This document shows positions 55,883 to 64,000 of a stretch of DNA of 64,000 bases, one piece after another. Position 1 is the first letter of the stretch. Every line of letters begins with the position of its first letter. The stretch is from Serratia proteamaculans (GTDB lineage Bacteria; Pseudomonadota; Gammaproteobacteria; Enterobacterales; Enterobacteriaceae), in contig NZ_SWDE01000006.1 of NCBI RefSeq assembly GCF_013337185.1, positions 245,440-309,439 on the forward strand. Direction: 5' to 3'. Both the position numbers and the translations under genes were made by a program. The notes under the pieces were generated by a model. The model saw only the letters and a list, made by a program, of their open reading frames with translations. It was not told where the DNA came from and made no database searches.

Positions 55883-56515
55883 TTATTGACTCTTGTGCTC
55901 CAGATACATCACCGTTGCCGCCACGCGTGAACGGACATCCAGTTTGCGCAGCATATTGCGGATGTGCACTTTCACTGTCTCTTCAGAAATGTGCAGCTGG
56001 GCCGCTACCTGCTTATTGGACAGGCCACGCGCCACTTCCTGCAGCACGTCCAGCTCGCGTTCGGTCAGCTCGGCAAAGGGGTCGTGTTGTTCACTACGGG
56101 ATGACAGATAGTCCGCTACCGCGTCGCTGATCACGTTCTGTCCTTCTGCCGCCGCGCGAATGTGCTCCAGCAATTGTTCCGGTTCACTGTCTTTCAGCAG
56201 GTAGCCGTCGGCGCCGGCGTCGATCAACGCGTACACGTCGTTGCGTGAATCCGATACCGTCAGTACGATAATACGGGCGTCCACGCCTTCATTGCGCAGC
56301 GCTTTCAGCGTGTCCAGACCGGACAACCCTTTCATATTCAGATCGAGCAGGATCACGTCCGGCGTGTGCTGCAGTGCGAGCGAAATGGCTTCGTTGCCAC
56401 TGCTGGCTTCGGCCAGCACGCTAAACAGCGGATCCAGCCCCAGCAATTGTTTGATGCCGCGGCGCATCAGCGGGTGGTCGTCGACGATCATCACTCGGTA
56501 ATTCTTCATCACCAT
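55883..56515 (-). CDS. narP: NarP nitrate/nitrite response regulator
   Basis: About 210 residues from ATG 56515 (MVMKNYRVMIVDDHPLMRRG), eight bases after GGGAGC; upstream codons to 56566 are unlikely. The receiver domain has the acidic pair D12/D13, phospho-acceptor D58 in VILLDLNMKG, Thr in IIVLTVSDS and Lys in YLLKDSEPE. A LuxR/NarL-type HTH follows: LTERELDVLQEVARGLSNKQ, LHISEETVKVHIRN. Overall it is closer to NarP than NarL. It should activate nap and other genes by binding TACYYMT heptamers. It is downstream of narQ on the same strand, its cognate sensor. Confidence 0.94.
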   Translation of the reverse strand: MVMKNYRVMIVDDHPLMRRGIKQLLGLDPLFSVLAEASSGNEAISLALQHTPDVILLDLNMKGLSGLDTLKALRNEGVDARIIVLTVSDSRNDVYALIDAGADGYLLKDSEPEQLLEHIRAAAEGQNVISDAVADYLSSRSEQHDPFAELTERELDVLQEVARGLSNKQVAAQLHISEETVKVHIRNMLRKLDVRSRVAATVMYLEHKSQ

Positions 56516-56677
56516 GAAATATGCTCCCTGTAGCGAGTAAAGCCACTCAAACGCGCCGTGCTGCACGCTTCACAGTGGGACAGACTCTTATAAAATAGTG
56601 GCAATTGGTGCCTCAAACATCCTGAAATAGACCGTTAGACTCAGCTAAACCGTAACGAAGGGTGAACAGTCCTGATT

Positions 56678-58360
56678 TTATGGCGGGAAAGTCAGGCGGA
56701 CTTCCGTGCCGTCCGGCTCACCCCGCTGGATGCGCAGCGTTCCTCCCAGTCGCGCAGCTCGCTCGCTCATGATGGTCAAACCATAGTGACCTTCAGGTTC
56801 ATTCAGGCTGGCGATGCCGCAACCGTCGTCAGCGATGCTGATGCTGTTATCACCCTCGGCCGTCATTTCGCAGCGAATCACGATTTCCTGTGCTTCGGCG
56901 TGTTTGATGGCGTTAAGCACCGCTTCGCGCACAATCTGTAGCGCATGCACCTGCTGCTGGGCATTGAGCGCCTGGGAGGAAAGCCGACAGTGTAACTGAA
57001 TCCGCGCACCGGTAAGAACCTTTAATGGCGCCAGCAACTGGTGCAGCGCGGTGTTCAAATCGGCCTCCTGAATGTTCAGGCGGAAGGTGGTCAGCAGCTC
57101 ACGCAGTTGGCGATAGGCATCGGCCAGCGCCTGGTCAAAATCGCTAATAATCTCTTGTGCTTCAGGGGGACTGTCCGCCAGCGTACGCTTGAGCAGGGTT
57201 AGCTGAATACGCAAAAACGACAGTGCCTGAGCCAGAGAATCATGCAACTCGCGGGCGATGGTGGCGCGTTCTTCCATCAGCAAAAATTGCATATGCTGTT
57301 TTTGCGCGCGGTTAAAATAGATCCCCCGGCTCAGCATATTGGCCACGCTCTGCATCAGGTGCGGGTGGGGTGGCTGTTCCTTTTGCTGCCAGCTCAGTTC
57401 ACCCAGGGGTTTGTCGCCCTGGACGATGGCCAGCGATTGCCACGCCAGCGTTGCCGAAGGGGTGCCGCTGTGTAATTGCCATTCGCTGAGGCTGTCTGCC
57501 ACCTTTAGCCGCATACAGTGCAAATCTTCGCTTTGGCGCACAATATGCAGGATTTTTTCGAATGCCTGCTGGTCTATCTGCCGCACGCTCAGCGCTTGCG
57601 AGCAGGTATACAGCACTTCCAGCGTTTTGTTTGCCTGCTGCAGACGCTGGGTTTTCTCCCGCACTTTCTGCTCCAGCGATTGATATAATTTGGCCAAGTC
57701 GCCCGACATGGCGGTAAAGGCCTGTGACAAAACGCCCAGCTCATTCGGCAGGGCGATATCCAGTGGCGGATGGTTAAAGTCCCGCTGCTGCACGCGCTGG
57801 CTGGCATCCACCAGGTGCTTGAGCGGGGCAACCACCTGACGGCGCATAAAACGGATGCAAAACAGCACCAGGCCGATGATGGCAATAAAGCCCAGCACGC
57901 TGATGGCCGCCACAATAGTCAATTTCAGTTCTGAATAGCGCTGTAGCGCCAACACAAAATGGTCAATCTGGTTAACATAGCCGGCGATATTGGCCTGATA
58001 GTCGGCCGACTGGCCAGCCCGGATCTGCTGTGCCAGCGGTTGCCAGGCATGCTGCAGAGACAGATACTTTTCTCGCACCTCCGCAGGCACGTAAAAACGA
58101 TCCAGCTTCTGCAACGCCGGGGCCTGCAGGGATTGCTGATACTGCAACAGATGCTGTTCCAGCTCCGGAGCCGGGCGAGTGAGATCGTAGGCCAGCCGGT
58201 AGCTCTGCATGCGCAACGAACCGGCAATGTTGACCGCTTCGGCGTCGCGCAGGCTGTCAGCCACGGTGGTCAGCGCCAGCCCGGTAGAGAGCACGGACAA
58301 AATCACAATGCAAAACAGCGCCTTGGCCAGGCTGCTGGTCACTGAACGTTTAACAAGCAA
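56678..58360 (-). CDS. narQ: NarQ nitrate/nitrite sensor kinase
   Basis: 560 residues (E. coli NarQ 566). The order is TM1 (~14-34), a periplasmic four-helix sensor with the P-box DAEAVNIAGSLRMQSYR (39-55, nitrate-binding Arg50), TM2 (~145-168), a HAMP segment (VVAPLKHLVDASQRVQQRDF), a Cys-containing signal helix, and the HisKA_3 helix ARELHDSLAQALSFLRIQL with phospho-acceptor His373. The ATPase has ISIADDGCGI and EPEGHYGLTIM. It autophosphorylates on nitrate/nitrite and signals to NarP. Spacing to narP is 162 bases, longer than usual for a coupled pair, and may hold a separate promoter. Confidence 0.95.
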   Translation of the reverse strand: MLVKRSVTSSLAKALFCIVILSVLSTGLALTTVADSLRDAEAVNIAGSLRMQSYRLAYDLTRPAPELEQHLLQYQQSLQAPALQKLDRFYVPAEVREKYLSLQHAWQPLAQQIRAGQSADYQANIAGYVNQIDHFVLALQRYSELKLTIVAAISVLGFIAIIGLVLFCIRFMRRQVVAPLKHLVDASQRVQQRDFNHPPLDIALPNELGVLSQAFTAMSGDLAKLYQSLEQKVREKTQRLQQANKTLEVLYTCSQALSVRQIDQQAFEKILHIVRQSEDLHCMRLKVADSLSEWQLHSGTPSATLAWQSLAIVQGDKPLGELSWQQKEQPPHPHLMQSVANMLSRGIYFNRAQKQHMQFLLMEERATIARELHDSLAQALSFLRIQLTLLKRTLADSPPEAQEIISDFDQALADAYRQLRELLTTFRLNIQEADLNTALHQLLAPLKVLTGARIQLHCRLSSQALNAQQQVHALQIVREAVLNAIKHAEAQEIVIRCEMTAEGDNSISIADDGCGIASLNEPEGHYGLTIMSERAARLGGTLRIQRGEPDGTEVRLTFPP

Positions 58361-58547
58361 TCATGCATCCTTTTCTCACGGGCGATGGGCATCGCCGGGT
58401 TTCATTCGAAAGCAAAATTATAACTTTTGCAACTAAAATGCGTAGCGTTTTGCATTAAATTGGCTGCCACCTTCATAAAAGGTCGACGCTGTATAATCAA
58501 TTAGATAGCGACTGGAAGGGGATTTTGCGGCTAACGACTCGAATAGA

Positions 58548-58626
58548 TTGATCTGGCGCAAGCTACCCCCGCATTTACCCATTTAGGGTAATTATATACC
58601 CCCCGTACTCCTCTTATCTTACCCCC
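58548..58626 (+). promoter_or_regulatory. Candidate FNR and NarP sites of the nap promoter
   Basis: The 413-base gap 58361-58773 separates narQ and napF. TTGAT-CTGG-CGCAA (58548-58561) has a perfect FNR half-site and a weak second half. TACCC-ATTTA-GGGTA (58576-58590) is a palindrome near the NarP 7-2-7 layout but one base short. Further NarP/NarL-type heptamer-like elements are TACCCCC (58564, 58597, 58620) and TACTCCT (58606-58612). Positions relative to the start site are not known; anaerobic, nitrate-dependent control is likely by analogy to E. coli nap. Nothing else is seen in the gap. Confidence 0.5.
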
Positions 58627-58773
58627 GTGTTTATCAAGGTTTATTCCTGCCGTCTTTCACGTCATGACGGCAACGGGAAATTACTTGGCAACGAATCAAT
58701 AAAAATACAAAAACAGGCTCTATTTATTACTTATTACGCGCGGTGGCGCGTTTGCAATGTCGAGGATAACAGC

Positions 58774-59271
58774 ATGACCGTATTGTCACGGCGTAACCTG
58801 CTCGGTGGACAATGGCGTCAGCCAGTCGCAGCGATCCGCCCCCCGTGGTCGTTGCAAGGATCCCTTTTTATTACCGGTTGCACTCGCTGCCAGGCCTGCG
58901 TTCGCGCCTGCGAAACCGGGGTGCTGATTAGCGGCGGCGGTGGTTTTCCCGAAATTGATTTTCAACGAGCAGAATGCACTTTCTGCGGGCGCTGCGTGCA
59001 GGCCTGCGAAGAGCCTCTATTTCGCCCGTTGGCAGAAACCCCCTGGCAACAACATGCGGTATTCGGTACCGGCTGCCTGGCGCAGCGGGGCGTGGAATGC
59101 CGCAGTTGCCAGGATAGCTGCGAGACCCAGGCGATCCGCTTTCGGCCCCGTTTGGGGGAAATGGCTCAACCGCTGCTGGATGCTACGGCCTGCACGGGCT
59201 GTGGCGCCTGTGTCGCCGGTTGCCCGGCCGGTGCCGTCACCCTAACCCAGAGCGAAAATAATGATGAATAA
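58774..59271 (+). CDS. napF: NapF, cytoplasmic Fe-S protein of nitrate reductase maturation
   Basis: 165 residues from ATG 58774 (MTVLSRRNLLGGQWRQPVAA), eight bases after GAGG; upstream codons are rejected as leader. Four ferredoxin-like cysteine clusters are visible: CTRCQACVRAC, CTFCGRCVQAC, CRSCQDSC and CTGCGACVAGC, fitting four [4Fe-4S] centres. The N-terminal SRRNLLGG resembles a Tat motif, but NapF is cytoplasmic in E. coli and interacts with NapA. It overlaps napD by 11 bases. Confidence 0.94.
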   Translation: MTVLSRRNLLGGQWRQPVAAIRPPWSLQGSLFITGCTRCQACVRACETGVLISGGGGFPEIDFQRAECTFCGRCVQACEEPLFRPLAETPWQQHAVFGTGCLAQRGVECRSCQDSCETQAIRFRPRLGEMAQPLLDATACTGCGACVAGCPAGAVTLTQSENNDE

Positions 59272-59527
59272 CGAATGGCACGTCAGCGGGCTGGTGGTAC
59301 AGGCGCGGCCGGAAAAAATTCCACGGCTGGTTGCCGATTTGCTGGCGATAGCGGACACGGAAATTCCGGCCCAGGACCAGCCGAACGGCAAGCTGGTGGT
59401 GGTGATGCAGGCAGCTTGTTCCGATCAGCTGCTGGAGAAAATTGAGTCGGTACGCAATTTGGATGGCGTGCTGGCGGTATCGCTGGTTTATCACCAGCAG
59501 GACACTCAAGGTGAGGTAACGCCATGA
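59261..59527 (+). CDS. napD: NapD, NapA-specific Tat chaperone
   Basis: 88 residues from ATG 59261 ([20 protein letters not shown]); a second ATG follows immediately at 59264. E. coli NapD is 87. Ferredoxin-fold small protein: [20 protein letters not shown] and [16 protein letters not shown] match. It binds the NapA twin-arginine signal peptide to proofread export. It overlaps napF by 11 bases and napA by four (ATGA), so all three are coupled. Confidence 0.96.
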   Translation: MMNNEWHVSGLVVQARPEKIPRLVADLLAIADTEIPAQDQPNGKLVVVMQAACSDQLLEKIESVRNLDGVLAVSLVYHQQDTQGEVTP

Positions 59528-62010
59528 AACTCAGTCGTCGAGACTTCATGAAAGCAAACGCCGCGGTCGCCGCTGCGGCAGCCGCCGGGCTGACTATTCC
59601 CACGGTGGCGCAGGCGGTGGCAGGCAGCGCCGACTCTATCAAATGGGACAAAGCGCCCTGTCGTTTCTGTGGCACAGGCTGTGGCGTGCTGGTCGGTACC
59701 CAGAACGGCCGCATTGTTGCCTCACAAGGCGATCCGGAAGCGGCGGTCAACCGTGGGTTGAGCTGCATCAAAGGCTATTTCCTGCCAAAGATCATGTACG
59801 GTAAAGATCGTCTGACTCAGCCACTGCTGCGCATGAAAGACGGCCAGTACCACAAGGAAGGCGAGTTCACGCCGGTCAGTTGGCAGCAGGCTTTCGACAT
59901 CATGGCCGAAAAGTTCAAGCAGGCCCTGAAAGAGAAAGGCCCGGAGGCCGTTGGCATGTTCGGCTCCGGCCAGTGGACGGTGTGGGAAGGCTATGCCGCC
60001 GCCAAATTGCTCAAAGCCGGTCTGCGCTCCAATAACCTGGATCCGAACGCCCGCCACTGTATGGCGTCAGCGGTTGTGGGCTTTATGCGCACCTTCGGTA
60101 TGGACGAACCCATGGGCTGCTATGACGATATCGAGCAGGCCGATGCCTTCGTGCTGTGGGGCTCCAACATGGCAGAGATGCACCCGATCCTGTGGTCGCG
60201 CATCACCGACCGTCGCCTGAGCAATGAGAAGGTTAACGTATCGGTACTGTCGACATTTGAACACCGCAGCTTCGAACTGGCGGACAACGGCATGGTGTTC
60301 ACGCCGCAGACCGACCTGGCGATCATGAACTACATCGCCAATTACATCATTCAAAACAACGCGGTCGATCAGGACTTCCTTAATCGGCACGTCAACTTCC
60401 GCCGTGGTGCGACGGATATCGGTTACGGCCTGCGCCCAACCGACCCACTGGAAAAAGCGGCGAAAAACCCGGGCAGCGACGCTTCGGATCCGATGAGCTT
60501 CGAGGAATACAAAACCTTCGTAGCGGACTACACGCTGGAAAAAACGGCCAAAATGAGCGGCGTGCCGGAAGACCAATTGGAAGCGTTGGCAAAACTGTAT
60601 GCCGATCCGAACATCAAGGTGGTGTCGTACTGGACCATGGGCTTTAACCAGCACACGCGCGGCGTGTGGGCCAATAACCTGTGCTACAACCTGCATCTGC
60701 TGACCGGCAAAATCTCCAAACCGGGCTGTGGGCCGTTCTCGCTGACCGGCCAGCCTTCCGCCTGCGGCACCGCGCGTGAGGTTGGCACTTTTGCCCACCG
60801 TCTGCCGGCCGACATGGTGGTCACCAACGAAAAGCACCGTCAGACCGCCGAGCAGAAGTGGCAACTGCCGGCCGGCACCATCCCGGCAAAAGTCGGGCTG
60901 CATGCGGTAGCGCAGGATCGTGCGCTGAAGGATGGCACGCTGAACGCTTACTGGGTGATGTGTAACAACAACATGCAGGCTGGGCCGAATATCAATGAAG
61001 ACCGGATGCCGGGCTGGCGCGATGCGCGCAACTTTGTGGTGGTGTCGGATCCTTACCCGACCGTCAGCGCCCTGGCCGCCGACCTGATCCTGCCGACCGC
61101 CATGTGGGTGGAGAAAGAGGGAGCCTACGGTAATGCGGAGCGCCGCACTCAGTTCTGGCGTCAGCAGGTGAAAGCGCCGGGTGAGGCCAAATCCGATCTG
61201 TGGCAACTGGTGGAGTTCTCCAAGCGCTTTAAGGTAGAAGAGGTGTGGCCGGCCGAACTGCTGGCGCAGAAACCGGAGTATCGCGGCAAAACGTTGTACG
61301 ACGTGCTGTTTGCCAACGGTGAGGTCAATAAATACCCGCTGACGGAGATCCCGGCGGATCAGCTTAACGATGAGGCTCGTGACTTCGGCTTCTATCTGCA
61401 AAAAGGGCTGTTTGAAGAATATGCCGGTTTTGGTCGCGGTCATGGCCACGATCTGGCGCCGTTCGATAGCTACCATCAGGCTCGCGGTCTGCGCTGGCCG
61501 GTGGTGGAGGGCAAAGAGACGCTGTGGCGCTACCGCGAAGGGACTGACCCCTACGTTAAAGCCGGGGAAGAAGTGCGTTTCTACGGCAAGCCGGACGGCA
61601 AGGCGGTGATCTTCGCGCTGCCATTCGAACCGGCGGCGGAAAGCCCGGATAAAGAATATGACCTTTGGTTATCCACCGGTCGGGTGCTGGAACATTGGCA
61701 TACCGGTTCGATGACCCGCCGGGTACCCGAGCTGCACCGTGCCTTCCCGCAGGCGGTGGTGTTTATCCACCCGCTGGACGCCAAAAGCCGCAACCTGCGC
61801 CGTGGTGAGAAGGTCAGGGTGCTGTCGCGCCGTGGCGAATTGATCAGCACGGTCGAAACCCGCGGCCGTAACCGCCCGCCAAGGGGACTGGTGTATATGC
61901 CGTTCTTTGATGCGGCGCAGCTGGTCAATAACCTGACGCTGGACGCCACCGATCCGCTTTCCAAAGAAGTCGACTTCAAGAAATGCGCGGTGAAGGTGGA
62001 AAAGGTGTGA
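59524..62010 (+). CDS. napA: NapA, periplasmic nitrate reductase catalytic subunit
   Basis: 828 residues, the E. coli length. The Tat signal [11 protein letters not shown] precedes an Ala-rich h-region. The [4Fe-4S] ligands are C46, C49, C53 and C81 (CRFCGTGC ... LSC). The Mo-bis-MGD Cys is near 179 in [11 protein letters not shown]. Later regions include [12 protein letters not shown] and [17 protein letters not shown]. It reduces nitrate to nitrite in the periplasm, receiving electrons from NapB. It starts within the napD stop. A long open antisense frame exists across it but reflects codon bias. napGH, which follows napA in E. coli, is absent here. Confidence 0.98.
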   Translation: MKLSRRDFMKANAAVAAAAAAGLTIPTVAQAVAGSADSIKWDKAPCRFCGTGCGVLVGTQNGRIVASQGDPEAAVNRGLSCIKGYFLPKIMYGKDRLTQPLLRMKDGQYHKEGEFTPVSWQQAFDIMAEKFKQALKEKGPEAVGMFGSGQWTVWEGYAAAKLLKAGLRSNNLDPNARHCMASAVVGFMRTFGMDEPMGCYDDIEQADAFVLWGSNMAEMHPILWSRITDRRLSNEKVNVSVLSTFEHRSFELADNGMVFTPQTDLAIMNYIANYIIQNNAVDQDFLNRHVNFRRGATDIGYGLRPTDPLEKAAKNPGSDASDPMSFEEYKTFVADYTLEKTAKMSGVPEDQLEALAKLYADPNIKVVSYWTMGFNQHTRGVWANNLCYNLHLLTGKISKPGCGPFSLTGQPSACGTAREVGTFAHRLPADMVVTNEKHRQTAEQKWQLPAGTIPAKVGLHAVAQDRALKDGTLNAYWVMCNNNMQAGPNINEDRMPGWRDARNFVVVSDPYPTVSALAADLILPTAMWVEKEGAYGNAERRTQFWRQQVKAPGEAKSDLWQLVEFSKRFKVEEVWPAELLAQKPEYRGKTLYDVLFANGEVNKYPLTEIPADQLNDEARDFGFYLQKGLFEEYAGFGRGHGHDLAPFDSYHQARGLRWPVVEGKETLWRYREGTDPYVKAGEEVRFYGKPDGKAVIFALPFEPAAESPDKEYDLWLSTGRVLEHWHTGSMTRRVPELHRAFPQAVVFIHPLDAKSRNLRRGEKVRVLSRRGELISTVETRGRNRPPRGLVYMPFFDAAQLVNNLTLDATDPLSKEVDFKKCAVKVEKV

Positions 62011-62065
62011 GGCTGACGAATTGTGCGATGAACACCTTATTTAATGACCCGGGAGCCAAATAAAA

Positions 62066-62515
62066 ATGAAAAGCCCTGTTGTGAAAAAGACGCTTGCCCT
62101 GTGGGTGACCTTGTTGTCGCTGGCCTTTGCCGGCCTGGCGTTTGCTGCCAGCGATGTCGATCTCAGTAAGTCTCCGGAAGTGTCCGCGACTGCCAGCGGG
62201 CCGATCTCGATGCCAAAGCAGCAGGAACGGATGGCGCTGAACTACGTCAATCAGCCGCCGATGATCCCGCATAGCGTGGATGGCTATCAGATCAGCAAGA
62301 ACACCAACCGCTGCCTGCAGTGCCACGGCGTGGAACATTACCGCACCACCGGTGCGCCGCGTATCAGCCCGACGCATTTTATGGACAGGGACGGCAAGAT
62401 GCTGAGCGAAGTCGCGCCGCGTCGCTATTTCTGTCTGCAGTGCCACGTACCGCAAACCGACGCGGCACCGATTGTCGGCAATGATTTCCAGCCCATGCCG
62501 GGCTTTGGGCATTAA
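62066..62515 (+). CDS. napB: NapB, diheme cytochrome c subunit
   Basis: 149 residues (E. coli NapB 149). A Sec signal peptide ends near VLSLAFAGLAFAAS. Two CXXCH haem sites are CLQCHGVEH and CLQCHVPQ. His residues in MIPHSVDG and THFMDRDG provide distal ligands in family members. It passes electrons from NapC to NapA in the periplasm. ATG 62066 is 55 bases after napA, with GGGAG upstream. In E. coli napGH lies between these genes; here the gap contains no coding sequence. Confidence 0.96.
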   Translation: MKSPVVKKTLALWVTLLSLAFAGLAFAASDVDLSKSPEVSATASGPISMPKQQERMALNYVNQPPMIPHSVDGYQISKNTNRCLQCHGVEHYRTTGAPRISPTHFMDRDGKMLSEVAPRRYFCLQCHVPQTDAAPIVGNDFQPMPGFGH

Positions 62516-62526
62516 GCGGGGGAGCT

Positions 62527-63144
62527 ATGAGCAAAGACAAACACACCACCACTGAAAAAAAGCCCGGCCGCCTGTTGCGGGTCTGGCGCTGGTGGCGCAG
62601 GCCAAGCCGCCTGGCGCTGGGAACGCTGCTGTTGCTCGGCTTTGGCGCCGGCATCATCTTCTGGGGCGGTTTTAATACCGGCATGGAGGCAGCCAATACC
62701 GAACAGTTCTGTATCGGCTGTCATGAAATGCGCGAAAACGTCTATGAGGAATACATGGGCACGGTGCATTACAACAACCGCAGTGGCGTGCGCGCCACCT
62801 GTCCGGATTGCCACGTGCCGCATGAGTGGGGGCCGAAAATGCTGCGTAAGATTAAGGCCAGCAAGGAGTTGTACGCCAAGGCGTTCGGGTTGATCGATAC
62901 GCCACAGAAATTTGACCAGCATCGGTTAGCGATGGCGAGCAATGAATGGGCACGAATGAAGGCCAATGACTCGCAAGAGTGCCGCAACTGCCATAATTTT
63001 GAATATATGGACTTTAGCGCGCAGAAAACCGTGGCGGCGAAGATGCACGACAAGGCAATAACCGAAGGCAAAACCTGCATCGATTGCCACAAGGGGATCG
63101 CCCATAAGCTGCCGGATATGCGCGACGTACCCAACGGCTTCTAA
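62527..63144 (+). CDS. napC: NapC, tetraheme quinol dehydrogenase
   Basis: 205 residues (E. coli NapC 200). One N-terminal membrane anchor (~25-50) follows a basic segment. Four CXXCH haem motifs are CIGCHEM, CPDCHVP, CRNCHNF and CIDCHKG. MEAANTEQFCIGCHEM and HVPHEWGPKML are typical of NapC/NirT. It oxidises menaquinol and feeds NapB. With napGH absent, NapC is the only visible quinol route to NapAB here. It is 11 bases after napB. Confidence 0.97.
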   Translation: MSKDKHTTTEKKPGRLLRVWRWWRRPSRLALGTLLLLGFGAGIIFWGGFNTGMEAANTEQFCIGCHEMRENVYEEYMGTVHYNNRSGVRATCPDCHVPHEWGPKMLRKIKASKELYAKAFGLIDTPQKFDQHRLAMASNEWARMKANDSQECRNCHNFEYMDFSAQKTVAAKMHDKAITEGKTCIDCHKGIAHKLPDMRDVPNGF

Positions 63145-63158
63145 ATACTATTGATGGT

Positions 63159-63196
63159 AAAAACCCCGTGGTTCTGTATGAGCTACGGGGTTTTTT
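63159..63196 (+). terminator. nap operon terminator
   Basis: AAAAACCCCGT, a 15-base loop, ACGGGGTTTTTT, 15 bases after napC. The stem plus U-run make an intrinsic terminator. No ccm genes follow. Confidence 0.85.
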
Positions 63197-63275
63197 GTTG
63201 CAAATCGGTTGTCACTTCGGCGCTTAATCGCGGTATCATTTTTGCGTTTCAGCTAACGGAAAAGAAGAAGGGTTC

Positions 63276-63851
63276 ATGTCAGCGAAAATTGAGAATGTGA
63301 AAAAAGAGCTGTTGTCGGATAACTGGTATGTACTGCACAAATATACTTTTGATCTCAAGCGCAAGGATGGCGGTTCCGTTCAGCAGATGCGTGAAGTCTA
63401 CGATCGCGGTAACGGGGCGACCATTTTGCTGTATAACCGCGCCAAGGGCACGGTGGTGCTGACCAATCAATTCCGCATGCCGACCTATGTTAACGGTAAT
63501 GAGAGCGGCATGCTGCTGGAGGCCTGTGCGGGCCTGCTGGATGCGGATTCACCGGAACAATGTGCGCGACGTGAAGCGGTGGAAGAAACCGGTTTTCAGG
63601 TTGGTGAGGTGAAGAAGGTTTTCGAAGCCTATATGTCGCCGGGCGGCGTGACCGAAATTATTTATTTCTTTATTGCCGAATACCATGACGACGAACGTCA
63701 TGCGGCCGGTGGCGGTATCGAAGACGAAGATATTGAAGTGGTGGAACTGCCCTTTACCGAGGCGGTGGCGATGATCGCCGACGGGCGGATTAAAGACGGC
63801 AAGACCATTATGCTGCTGCAGTACCTGCAAATTCACCGCATTATGGAATAA
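63276..63851 (+). CDS. nudK: NudK, GDP-mannose pyrophosphatase
   Basis: 191 residues, the E. coli NudK (YffH) length. It is a Nudix hydrolase whose box reads [27 protein letters not shown], with the essential REAVEETG. Flanking regions [40 protein letters not shown] and [14 protein letters not shown] match NudK closely. It hydrolyses GDP-mannose and related sugar nucleotides. ATG 63276 is preceded by AAGAAGAAGGG. It is monocistronic between two terminators. Confidence 0.95.
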   Translation: MSAKIENVKKELLSDNWYVLHKYTFDLKRKDGGSVQQMREVYDRGNGATILLYNRAKGTVVLTNQFRMPTYVNGNESGMLLEACAGLLDADSPEQCARREAVEETGFQVGEVKKVFEAYMSPGGVTEIIYFFIAEYHDDERHAAGGGIEDEDIEVVELPFTEAVAMIADGRIKDGKTIMLLQYLQIHRIME

Positions 63852-63855
63852 AAAA

Positions 63856-63881
63856 ACCCGGCATCGCTGCATGCCGGGCTG
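63856..63881 (+). terminator. nudK terminator
   Basis: CCCGGCAT-CGCTGC-ATGCCGGG, five bases after the nudK stop. Upstream A-run favours termination in the reverse direction; the downstream U-run is poor. Confidence 0.6.
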
Positions 63882-63903
63882 ATGAGAGCAATATATTCAG
63901 TCA

Positions 63904-63994
63904 CCCTCTCCAGGGGGAGAGGGCCGGGGTGAGGGGCTTTAGCCTCTGTTCTGCCTGTTTCCCCTCACCCTAAACCCTCTCCCAAAGGAGAGGG
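63904..63994. repeat. Three-hairpin REP-like repeat
   Basis: CCCTCTCC-loop-GGAGAGGG (63904-63923) and a second copy CCCTCTCC-CAAA-GGAGAGGG (63975-63994) flank a larger inverted repeat pairing GGGTGAGGGG (63927-63936) with CCCCTCACCC (63961-63970). CCCCTCACCCTAACCCTCTCCC-type units are a recurrent dispersed repeat in proteobacterial genomes. It is non-coding and lies next to the nudK terminator, at the window edge. Confidence 0.75.
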
Positions 63995-64000
63995 AACTAT

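Noticed and set aside
60067..61476. 469-codon open frame antisense to napA
   Set aside because: Lies wholly inside a clear napA; no family-like motifs or ribosome site. High GC codon bias keeps such frames open.
1..64000. tRNA, rRNA, CRISPR, prophage or IS elements
   Set aside because: Looked for cloverleaf-like, direct-repeat-array, integrase and transposase signals; none seen. A covariance search was not possible here.

Overview
The window reads as chromosomal DNA of an Enterobacterales member, most likely Serratia or a close Yersiniaceae relative. This is inferred from proteins that stay close to their E. coli counterparts over full length (Ppk, PurM, Upp, UraA, DapA, AcrD, NapA), from moderately high GC, and from gene order that keeps E. 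coli neighbourhoods while carrying genes E. coli lacks at these sites (mgtE, a pst-like operon beside ppk, Rrf2/NDH-2, a YncE/TonB operon). No rRNA, tRNA, CRISPR array, prophage or insertion sequence was seen.

Layout. 1-8.3 kb matches the E. coli mdtA-yegD-alkA-yegE neighbourhood: the first codons of an mdtA-like gene, an aldo/keto reductase, a GNAT, yegD, an Ada-type/AlkA fusion glycosylase, a YfeC-like regulator, and a yegE homologue interrupted by an in-frame stop. mgtE (8.4-9.8 kb) sits at the junction with a second E. coli neighbourhood. 10-63.9 kb follows the E. coli order yfgG-yfgF-ppx-ppk ... purN-purM-upp-uraA-hda-yfgD-bepA-perM-bcp-gcvR-dapA-bamC-purC-ypfJ-tmcA-ypfH-ypfN-dapE-yffB-ypfM-acrD-narQ-nudK. 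Insertions into this backbone are the pst-like operon and a ParE-type toxin-antitoxin pair (16.9-22.8 kb), a two-gene HTH/HicA-like cassette between hda and yfgD (28.3-29.0 kb), Rrf2/NDH-2 and Lrp/LysE pairs between bepA and perM (31.4-34.6 kb), an M15 peptidase inside the dapE operon, a 46.4-51.7 kb block with a PchB-like enzyme and a Fur-type YncE/TonB-receptor operon, and narP plus napFDABC beside narQ.

Functional themes. Phosphate: ppk-ppx make and degrade polyphosphate, and the divergent pstCAB-like operon is preceded by three Pho-box heptamers. Nucleotides: purMN, purC, upp and uraA, with PurR-type operators. Cell envelope and lysine/DAP: dapA, dapE, bamC, bepA, perM. Anaerobic nitrate: narQP sensing next to napFDABC, with no napGH. 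c-di-GMP: yfgF, plus the broken yegE. Iron: the Fur-type operon.

Several genes lie outside a naive ATG-based gene list: yfgG (59 aa), ypfM (19 aa), hda starting at CTG with its clamp-binding motif, gcvR at TTG and purM at GTG. The best candidate for a little-described system is the overlapping gene pair at 28259-29040, whose shape resembles a HicAB-type toxin-antitoxin module.
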